From positions 1-5,630 of the forward strand of contig JAEMRL010000183.1 of the NCBI GenBank assembly GCA_016463385.1: a stretch of 5,630 nucleotides of DNA. The letters run 5' to 3'. The notes beneath the pieces are model-generated. The model saw nothing but the letters and a program-made list of their open reading frames with translations. It had not been told where the DNA came from and searched no databases. Position 1 is the first letter of the stretch; each line of letters starts with the position of its first letter. Position numbers and translations under genes: made by a program. The DNA comes from Thermoleophilia bacterium (GTDB taxonomy: Bacteria > Actinomycetota > Thermoleophilia > Miltoncostaeales > Miltoncostaeaceae). Below, piece after piece: positions 1 through 5,630 of this stretch.

Positions 1-330
1 CGGAAGGCCTCGACCGACCAGCTCCTCTACCAGGAGCCCGCCGTGCTGCGCGCCGACACCTGGTGGCGGCCGGGGGTGGTGCTGATCGGCGACGCCGCCC
101 ACTTCTTCGGTCCGGAGACGGGTGTGGGCGCCGCCCTCGGGCTGGGCGACGCGCACGCCCTCGCGCTCGCGATCGCCCAGAGCCCCGGCGACGCCGACGC
201 CGCCTGCGCCACCTACGAGGCCTGGCGGGCGCCGGTCATCCGCCCCTACGAGGCGGCCGATCCCGCCGCGGGCCGGATGGCCCTGCCGAACGCCGACCGC
301 CCCCCCGAGGAGCGCTGGCCCCCGGCCTGA
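1..330 (+). CDS. FAD-dependent monooxygenase, C-terminal fragment (5' end outside window)
   Basis: The reading frame is open from the first base and ends at TGA 328-330, giving the last 109 residues. The run VVLIGDAAHFFGPETGVGAA followed by LGLGDAHALA is the GD motif of the UbiH/p-hydroxybenzoate-hydroxylase-type flavoprotein monooxygenases. In that family the aspartate contacts the FAD ribityl chain, and the helix after it closes the FAD site. The family uses NAD(P)H and O2 to hydroxylate or epoxidise mostly aromatic or polyketide-like substrates in the cytosol. The tail after the motif is short (about 75 residues) and shows no extra thioredoxin-like domain, so this is a compact single-component type. 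The FAD-binding GxGxxG N-terminus and the substrate domain are off the edge, so no substrate can be named. A geranylgeranyl-reductase-like relative is possible but less likely, given the proline-glycine pattern after GDAAH. Confidence 0.85.
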   Translation, partial: RKASTDQLLYQEPAVLRADTWWRPGVVLIGDAAHFFGPETGVGAALGLGDAHALALAIAQSPGDADAACATYEAWRAPVIRPYEAADPAAGRMALPNADRPPEERWPPA

Positions 331-345
331 GCCCCGGGCGGCGCC

Positions 346-564
346 TCAGCGGCCGCCCATCGAGAACGTGGCGGCGGTGATGTCCTCGCCGGTGCGCTCC
401 AGGCGCCGGCGCTCGATCCGTTGCGCCCACGGCTCGGCGATCACCGGCCAGCGCGCCAGGGCGTCGGCGTGGCGCATGTACCAGAGCAGCTCGGCCCGGG
501 CGCGGCTGCGCGCGCCGTCGCCGGCGGGCGAGGGCGGCGGTGCGGGCGGCGAGGGTGACGACAT
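346..564 (-). CDS. Hypothetical protein, 72 residues
   Basis: I do not recognise this protein. It starts at ATG 564-562 and stops at TGA 348-346. Almost every third codon position is G or C (only about three exceptions, TCA, GCA and CAA), which strongly suggests true coding sequence. Residues 1-16 are rich in Ser, Pro and Ala and probably disordered. Residues 20-60 look helical and amphipathic, with three Trp residues and the stretch ELLWYMRHADALARWP, then an Arg/Glu-rich helix. It ends in DITAATFSMGGR. No signal peptide, membrane span or cysteine is present, so it should be a small cytosolic protein. It converges on the monooxygenase with 15 bp between the stops and is divergent from korA. 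No Shine-Dalgarno sequence precedes the ATG, so it may be translated from a leaderless mRNA. The open frame continues upstream without a stop, but no better start is visible. Confidence 0.65.
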   Translation of the reverse strand: MSSPSPPAPPPSPAGDGARSRARAELLWYMRHADALARWPVIAEPWAQRIERRRLERTGEDITAATFSMGGR

Positions 565-575
565 CGTGAGGAATC

Positions 576-603
576 TTGCCCGGCGGGTCGGCCTGCCGAT
601 AAC
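576..603 (+). promoter_or_regulatory. Candidate sigma-70-type promoter for korAB
   Basis: TTGCCC (576-581) and GATAAC (598-603) are separated by 16 bp. Each matches four of six positions of the -35 and -10 consensus. GATAAC is the only AT-containing hexamer of this kind in the gap before korA. Transcription would begin near 610 and leave a leader of about 125 nt. The match is modest and not tested by any computation. Confidence 0.35.
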
Positions 604-703
604 ATCGCGCGACGTCCGCGTGCCGGGGCCACCCGCCCTGCCGCGGCCGCACATGGGGGCGAGACCGTGCATCGACGCTGGGTCCCACGCGGGCCGGGGG
701 TCT

Positions 704-723
704 CTCGCGGCTCGCGACGCGAG
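704..723 (+). promoter_or_regulatory. Leader hairpin directly before the korA ribosome binding site
   Basis: CTCGCG (704-709) pairs perfectly with CGCGAG (718-723) across an 8-nt loop. An alternative, mutually exclusive stem is TCGCG (705-709) with CGCGA (713-717) around a GCT loop. The ribosome binding site begins two bases after the 3' arm. A longer-range pairing of GAGACC (661-666) with GGTCTC (699-704) is also possible. The pairing is seen in the sequence; a regulatory role is inference, and in DNA this GC-rich short stems can arise by chance. Confidence 0.3.
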
Positions 724-724
724 C

Positions 725-730
725 GGGAGG
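725..730 (+). promoter_or_regulatory. Ribosome binding site that decides the korA start
   Basis: GGGAGG lies five bases before TTG 736-738. This is the only strong Shine-Dalgarno sequence in the leader. It favours the TTG start over the in-frame GTG at 667, which lacks one. The resulting N-terminus, MARKSVVIRLAGESGEG, begins exactly where the conserved gamma domain should begin. Confidence 0.75.
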
Positions 731-735
731 CGAAC

Positions 736-2447
<1,712 letters not shown>

Positions 2448-2451
<4 letters not shown>

Positions 2452-3329
2452 GCACCGCTCCCGTCACCAAGCGCAAGCCCACCGACTACAAGTCGGACCT
2501 GAAGCCGATCTGGTGCCCGGGTTGCGGTGACTTCGGCGTCCTCGCCTCGCTCTACCGGGCGTTCGCCGAGCTCGACCTCGACCCCGCCAAGACCGTCGTC
2601 GTCTCGGGCATCGGCTGCTCCAGCCGCCTGCCGGGCTTCGTGTCGACCTACGGCTTCCACAGCCTGCACGGCCGCCCGCTGCCCGTCGCGATGGGCGTCA
2701 AGCTGGCCAACCCCGACCTCAACGTCATCGCCGTCGGCGGCGACGGGGACGGGTTCGCCATCGGCGCGGGCCACTTCCCGCACGCCGCGCGCCGCAACAT
2801 CGACATCACCTACCTGGTGATGGACAACGAGATCTACGGCCTCACCAAGGGCCAGGTCTCGCCGACGTCGCTCACCGACCAGAAGGCGCCCTCCACGCCG
2901 TGGGGCAACCTGGAGACGCCGCTCAACACGCTCGCCTTCGCCGTCGCCTCGGGGGCCTCGTTCGTGGCCCGCGGCGCGTCGTTCAACACCAAGCTCCTGA
3001 CCGAGCTGATCGTCCAGGCGATGGAGCACAAGGGCTTCAGCTACATCGACGCGATGTCGCCCTGCGTGGTGTTCAACAACCACCAGGAGGAGTGGAAGGA
3101 GCTCGTCACCGACGTCTCCCCCGACCACGACGCCGCCGACAAGGTCGCCGCCTTCGACCTCGCCCTGAAGGGCGGGTTCAAGCTCGGCATCCTCTACCGC
3201 GAGCAGCGGGCGACGCTGAACGAGAAGTACAAGGCGCTCGTCGACGCGGCCAAGGACAGCACCATCGAGCAGATGCTCGAGGCCTTCAACGCCCGCAAGG
3301 GCGCGGCGATCGGCAAGCCGACCGTCTGA
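2448..3329 (+). CDS. korB: 2-oxoacid:ferredoxin oxidoreductase, beta subunit (TPP and [4Fe-4S])
   Basis: This subunit carries thiamine diphosphate and the iron-sulfur cluster of the KorAB enzyme. It passes electrons from the decarboxylated intermediate to ferredoxin. The protein has 293 residues. WCPGCG at 22-27 supplies Cys23 and Cys26, GIGCSS at 54-59 supplies Cys57 and MSPC at 203-206 supplies Cys206: the four cysteines expected for one [4Fe-4S] cluster. The Mg-diphosphate motif is GGDGDGFAIG at 97-106 with MDNEIYGLTKGQ at 125-136, Asn127 being the usual metal-side ligand. SPTS follows at 138-141, as in KorB and PorB proteins. No ferredoxin-like extension is present, so an external ferredoxin must accept the electrons; none is encoded here. 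The start is TTG 2448, which shares TTGA with the korA stop. Both subunits therefore use the weak TTG start. A strong two-arm hairpin follows 15 bases after the stop. Confidence 0.92.
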
Positions 3330-3344
3330 GCACCGCAGGCGACG

Positions 3345-3379
3345 GGGGCGGGCCGCCGGGTGACCGGCCGGCCCGCCCC
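3345..3379 (+). terminator. Hairpin terminator-like element after korB
   Basis: GGGGCGGGCC (3345-3354) pairs perfectly with GGCCCGCCCC (3370-3379). Inside it GCCGG (3355-3359) pairs with CCGGC (3364-3368), leaving one bulged C at 3369 and a GTGA loop of the stable GNRA type. That is a 15-bp stem with one bulge, placed 15 bases after the korB stop. No T-tract follows, which is common for hairpin terminators in high-GC actinobacteria. Because genes converge here it could serve both strands. Confidence 0.65.
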
Positions 3380-3384
3380 GCCGT

Positions 3385-3422
3385 GGTCGCGGTCCGGCCA
3401 GGCGACCTCGAAGGCCGCGACC
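3385..3422 (-). terminator. Second hairpin in the convergent gap, possible terminator of the small membrane-peptide gene
   Basis: GGTCGCGG (3385-3392) is the exact reverse complement of CCGCGACC (3415-3422), with a 22-nt interior that can form shorter pairings of its own. Read on the minus strand it lies 21 bases beyond the stop at 3444. There is no T-tract. The inverted repeat is seen; the terminator role is inferred from position. Confidence 0.4.
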
Positions 3423-3443
3423 GGCGCGTCGCGCCCCCGGCTC

Positions 3444-3560
3444 CTAGACCGAGCGGGCCAGGTCGATCGCGAAGGGGACCGCGAAGAGCGCGACCCCGAG
3501 CAGGCAGGCGCCGATCATCTCCAGCCGTCGTGGCTGCCGGGTCCGCGTGCGCTCGTCCAC
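3444..3560 (-). CDS. Small single-pass membrane peptide, 38 residues, unknown function
   Basis: The frame starts at GTG 3560-3558 and stops at TAG 3446-3444. GAGGAG lies five bases before the GTG, the clearest ribosome binding site on this strand of the window. The N-terminal 13 residues are strongly basic (MDERTRTRQPRRL). Residues about 15-34 (MIGACLLGVALFAVPFAIDL) are hydrophobic enough for one transmembrane helix, and the peptide ends in ARSV. The basic side should stay in the cytoplasm. An in-frame ATG at 3590-3588 would give 48 residues, but it has no ribosome binding site and sits in a hairpin loop. The gene stands alone between korB and the secreted-protein gene, 127 bp from the latter. 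I do not recognise the family. It could instead be a chance frame, but ribosome binding site, charge pattern and span together argue that it is real. Confidence 0.6.
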   Translation of the reverse strand: MDERTRTRQPRRLEMIGACLLGVALFAVPFAIDLARSV

Positions 3561-3565
3561 CTGAT

Positions 3566-3571
3566 CTCCTC
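3566..3571 (-). promoter_or_regulatory. Ribosome binding site of the small membrane peptide
   Basis: GAGGAG on the minus strand (CTCCTC on the plus strand) lies five bases from GTG 3560. It selects this start over the in-frame ATG at 3590. Confidence 0.6.
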
Positions 3572-3577
3572 GTCGTG

Positions 3578-3603
3578 CGATGCCGGCCATGGCGCCGGCA
3601 TCG
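3578..3603 (-). repeat. Perfect 10-bp inverted repeat with 6-nt loop, upstream of the small membrane-peptide gene
   Basis: CGATGCCGGC (3578-3587) is the exact reverse complement of GCCGGCATCG (3594-3603), with a CATGGC loop. On the minus strand it ends six bases before the ribosome binding site of the 38-residue peptide and starts 84 bases after the stop of the secreted-protein gene. It may terminate that gene, or be a leader hairpin of the small gene. The alternative ATG (3590-3588) lies in the loop. No T-tract is seen on either side. Confidence 0.55.
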
Positions 3604-3687
3604 GCAGGATGGCCCCGGACCTTGAGCCCTCCGGCCCGGGGGAGGGTTCGACGCGGGGCCCCACGGTCCCTGTCGCGGCCCGGATCT

Positions 3688-5019
3688 CTACTCCGGGATC
3701 CGGGTGACCGTGATGGTGCCCGAGTGCGCCCAGCCCTGGGCGCCGCTCTGGAGGCCGCCCGCGATCGTCTGCTGGCCGCCCTCGATGGGCAGATCGAACG
3801 TCATCGGAGCCGGGGTGATCAGGACTGGGCCGGCGGTCCCGGGCACGGACACGGGCGGGATCCCCGGACAGGTGATCGTCGCGGTGCCGCGGGGCGGGCC
3901 GCCGGACGCCTCCGGGTCCCACGTCACGCGCACGCGCGCGGCGGCGGTGACCTCGAGCACGACCGACCACGATCCCGGATGACCCACAGGGCCCGACAGG
4001 GCGCATTCGTTGGTCGGGATGAACGAGAGGTTCTCGTAGCCGAGCGGCCCGCTCCCGGTGAAGCGCGTCGGGGGCGCTCCCGACGCCGACCTCGTGCCGG
4101 TGGCAGTGAGGACCGCCGAGACGGTGCCCGAGGCGATGTGGCTCACGAAGGTGGAGTCGGTCCGCAGGGTCAGCGCCACGTCGTAGCGCCCGCTGCAGAT
4201 CTGGGTGAGCAGGTTCTCGGCGATCTGCCTCGGGGCCTCGCGCAGGATCCCGGTCGCGCCGCGCGCGCTGCCCTGGTCGCCGCCGACGACCGAGCCGGTC
4301 GCGGCGTCCACGAGCTGGATGTTCCAGGTGATCGAGTCGGCTGTCGTGCCGACCGACCCGCGCACGATCAGCGTCTCGCGGATGGGGCGCGGGGTGATGC
4401 GGCTTCCCGGCGCGATGAAGCCGCTGTTCTGGAGGGCGACCTCCCGGGCGATCAGGTCCTCGCGGATGCCCTCCTTCTGGCGGATCGTGCAGCGCTCGTC
4501 GCCGTCGCCCAGATCGGTGATCAGCATCGTGGCGAGGCCGCGGCCCAGCCCCGGGGAGGCGCCTGATCCCGCGAACTCGCGCACGATCACCGTCGGCACG
4601 GGCGAGGCGTGGGAGACGGCCCGCGTCTCCGCAGGCCGTCTGATCCGCCGGATGGCCGGGCGCGGCGCCCGTGTCCGCTTCAGGGAGGTCCTGACGGCGA
4701 CCCGCCCCTTTGCGCGGGCGCGCACGGGGGCCGAGACCGCCTGAGTCACCCTCCCGGTCGTGCGGACCACCGACGTGAGGGCGGAGTAGGTGCCGGCCGG
4801 GATGCCGCCGGCCGACCATGCTCCGCGCGCCGAGGCGGCGTCGGTCGCGGCGATCTCGAGGGTCCTCAGATCGACGACGCGCACTACGGCGACCCCGGCG
4901 CGCGGTCCGGGGAGCGGGCCGCCGACAACGGTGCCGGCGAGTGTCGCGGCGCCGGCGGAGGGCGTGAGCACGGCCAGAATCGCGGCGGTGAGGAGCGCGC
5001 CTCGCCGCCGCCCGGTCAC
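3688..5019 (-). CDS. Secreted protein with CsgG/LpoB-like middle region, 443 residues
   Basis: I do not recognise a named family for the whole protein. Residues 1-24 form a Sec signal peptide: basic MTGRRR, a hydrophobic core LLTAAILAVL, then PSAGA before a likely cut at Ala24/Ala25. There is no lipobox cysteine. Residues 25-95 are beta-rich and resemble a small carboxypeptidase-regulatory or Ig-like fold. Residues 99-130 are a very basic linker (RTRAPRPAIRRIRR at 115-128). Residues about 143-275 resemble the CsgG/LpoB/FlgO-type fold: TVIVREFAGS, the helix GLATMLITDL, RQKEGIREDLIAREVALQNSG, RETLIVRGSVG, and WNIQLVDAATGSVVGG, which matches the usual Gly-Ser-Val strand and 'lvda-tG-vv' hairpin. 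Residues 276-443 are Ser/Thr/Gly-rich beta sequence. Four cysteines (177, 275, 339, 384) could form two disulfides outside the cell. The start GTG 5019 shares GTGA with the purE stop and has only a weak ribosome binding site, so translation is probably coupled to purE. Confidence 0.75.
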   Translation of the reverse strand: MTGRRRGALLTAAILAVLTPSAGAATLAGTVVGGPLPGPRAGVAVVRVVDLRTLEIAATDAASARGAWSAGGIPAGTYSALTSVVRTTGRVTQAVSAPVRARAKGRVAVRTSLKRTRAPRPAIRRIRRPAETRAVSHASPVPTVIVREFAGSGASPGLGRGLATMLITDLGDGDERCTIRQKEGIREDLIAREVALQNSGFIAPGSRITPRPIRETLIVRGSVGTTADSITWNIQLVDAATGSVVGGDQGSARGATGILREAPRQIAENLLTQICSGRYDVALTLRTDSTFVSHIASGTVSAVLTATGTRSASGAPPTRFTGSGPLGYENLSFIPTNECALSGPVGHPGSWSVVLEVTAAARVRVTWDPEASGGPPRGTATITCPGIPPVSVPGTAGPVLITPAPMTFDLPIEGGQQTIAGGLQSGAQGWAHSGTITVTRIPE

Positions 5020-5519
5020 GTTCCGCTCACCCGTCCGTCGGCGGCCCGGGCGGCCTCGGCCATCTCGGCCCGCACCGCCGCGATCCGGTGACCCAGCTCG
5101 GCGTCGGCGAGCGCCAGGATCTGCGCCGCGAGCAGTCCTGCGTTGCGCCCCCCGTCGATCGCCACCGTCGCCACCGGCACGCCCTTCGGCATCTGGACGA
5201 TCGACAGCAGCGAGTCGAGGCCCTGCAGGGACGAGCTGCGCACCGGCACACCGATCACGGGGAGGGTCGTCACGGCGGCGAGCATCCCGGGCAGGTGGGC
5301 GGCCCCGCCGGCGCCGGCGACGATCACGCGCAGCCCCCGGTCGGCGGCCTCGCCGCCGTAGGCGATCATGTCGTGGGGGGTGCGGTGGGCCGAGACCACG
5401 CGCACCTCGTGCGCCACCCCGAGCTCGGTGAGCGCGTCGGCGGCGCCCTGCATCACCGGCAGGTCGCTGTCGCTGCCCATCACGATGCCCACGAGCGGCA
5501 GGGGCGCGGAGGTGCTCAC
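5016..5519 (-). CDS. purE: N5-carboxyaminoimidazole ribonucleotide mutase (class I PurE)
   Basis: PurE converts N5-carboxyaminoimidazole ribonucleotide (N5-CAIR), made by PurK, into CAIR in cytosolic purine synthesis. The 167 residues match the usual bacterial length. Key motifs are GSDSD at 15-19 (phosphate and ribose binding), SAHRTP at 43-48, AGAGGAAHLPGM at 68-79 with the conserved His75, and VPVRSSSLQGLDSLLS at 91-106 followed by IVQMPKGVPVATVAI. With purK beside it, this is the class I mutase and not the class II AIR carboxylase. The start GTG 5519-5517 shares GTGA with the purK stop. It has no clear Shine-Dalgarno sequence, so termination-reinitiation from purK is likely. Its own TGA (5018-5016) overlaps the start of the secreted-protein gene. 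Confidence 0.95.
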   Translation of the reverse strand: MSTSAPLPLVGIVMGSDSDLPVMQGAADALTELGVAHEVRVVSAHRTPHDMIAYGGEAADRGLRVIVAGAGGAAHLPGMLAAVTTLPVIGVPVRSSSLQGLDSLLSIVQMPKGVPVATVAIDGGRNAGLLAAQILALADAELGHRIAAVRAEMAEAARAADGRVSGT

Positions 5520-5630
5520 AGCGCCACCGCCGCCGCCGCGCGACGGGCGATCGCCAGCGCCGCGGCCGGGTCGCCCGCCAGCGCCGTCACGTGGCCCATC
5601 TTGCGCCCCGGCCGCACCTCGGCCTTGTCG
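5516..5630 (-). CDS. purK: N5-carboxyaminoimidazole ribonucleotide synthase, C-terminal fragment
   Basis: Only the last 37 residues lie in the window; the gene continues past the right edge. The frame on the minus strand reads DKAEVRPGRKMGHVTALAGD and then an Ala/Arg-rich helix ending at TGA 5518-5516. RPGRKMGHVT is the conserved C-terminal motif of PurK, an ATP-grasp enzyme that makes N5-CAIR from AIR, ATP and bicarbonate. The stop overlaps the purE start by four bases, as often seen for purK-purE pairs. Related ATP-grasp enzymes PurT and PurD are less likely, given the KMGH sequence and the purE neighbour. Confidence 0.85.
   Translation of the reverse strand, partial: DKAEVRPGRKMGHVTALAGDPAAALAIARRAAAAVAL

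Larger units (their letters stand above)
565..735. other. Divergent intergenic region between the 72-residue gene and korA
   Basis: This 171-bp gap lies between two divergent starts and must carry the promoters for both directions. It holds the only A/T-containing patch of the area (GATAAC around 598-603) and a GC-rich, foldable leader for korA. A GTG at 667 lies in frame with korA, but the codons between it and 736 add a poorly conserved Arg-rich stretch and it has no ribosome binding site, so I treat 565-735 as noncoding. Confidence 0.6.

Noticed and set aside
327..349. Inverted repeat CTGAG/CTCAG spanning the convergent stops
   Set aside because: It is only five base pairs with a poorly pairing interior and arises largely because both genes end in TGA. 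Not enough for a terminator call.
667..735. N-terminal extension of KorA from GTG 667
   Set aside because: It adds 23 Arg-rich residues before the conserved domain and has no ribosome binding site, while GGGAGG sits before TTG 736.
3650..3668. Imperfect palindrome around GGGGCCCC after the secreted-protein gene
   Set aside because: It has no loop to fold as a hairpin and no second copy nearby. GC-rich DNA gives such palindromes by chance.
3580..4566. A 328-codon plus-strand frame opposite the secreted-protein gene
   Set aside because: It has Arg/Gly/Ala-rich composition, no motif and no convincing ribosome binding site. It is the antisense shadow of the minus-strand gene.
3515..4819. A 434-codon minus-strand frame overlapping the secreted-protein gene
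   Set aside because: It is a shifted reading of the same strand with Arg/Gly/Pro-rich sequence. The frame 3688-5019 has the signal peptide and the purE overlap.

Overview
The window is very GC-rich, and real genes end almost every codon in G or C. Start codons are mostly GTG or TTG, and adjacent genes overlap by four bases. This suits a high-GC actinobacterial-type chromosome. A Thermoleophilia/Solirubrobacterales-like source is my guess from overall style, not something the sequence proves. No mobile element, tRNA, rRNA or CRISPR array was seen; this looks like ordinary chromosomal DNA carrying metabolic genes.

Layout from left to right. (1) The 3' end of an FAD-dependent aromatic-ring-hydroxylase-like monooxygenase (+). 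(2) A convergent 72-residue gene of unknown function (-), its stop only 15 bp away. (3) A 171-bp divergent intergenic region with a candidate promoter and a foldable leader. (4) A two-gene operon korA-korB (+) for a 2-oxoacid (probably 2-oxoglutarate):ferredoxin oxidoreductase; both genes start with TTG and they overlap in TTGA. (5) A convergent intergenic region with two strong hairpins. (6) A 38-codon membrane-peptide gene (-) with a good ribosome binding site. (7) A minus-strand operon read from the right edge: purK (only its C-terminus is present), purE, then a secreted 443-residue protein. Both joints of this operon are 4-bp GTGA overlaps.

How the genes work together. KorA (gamma plus alpha domains) and KorB (thiamine diphosphate and one [4Fe-4S] cluster) form one CoA-dependent, ferredoxin-reducing enzyme of central carbon metabolism. 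PurK and PurE are consecutive steps of purine synthesis: AIR to N5-CAIR to CAIR. The secreted protein is translationally coupled to purE yet has a signal peptide and a middle region resembling the CsgG/LpoB/FlgO-type fold, so its link to purine synthesis is not obvious.

The least explained items are that exported protein, the small membrane peptide with a 10-bp hairpin just upstream, the 72-residue gene without a recognisable ribosome binding site, and the structured korA leader.
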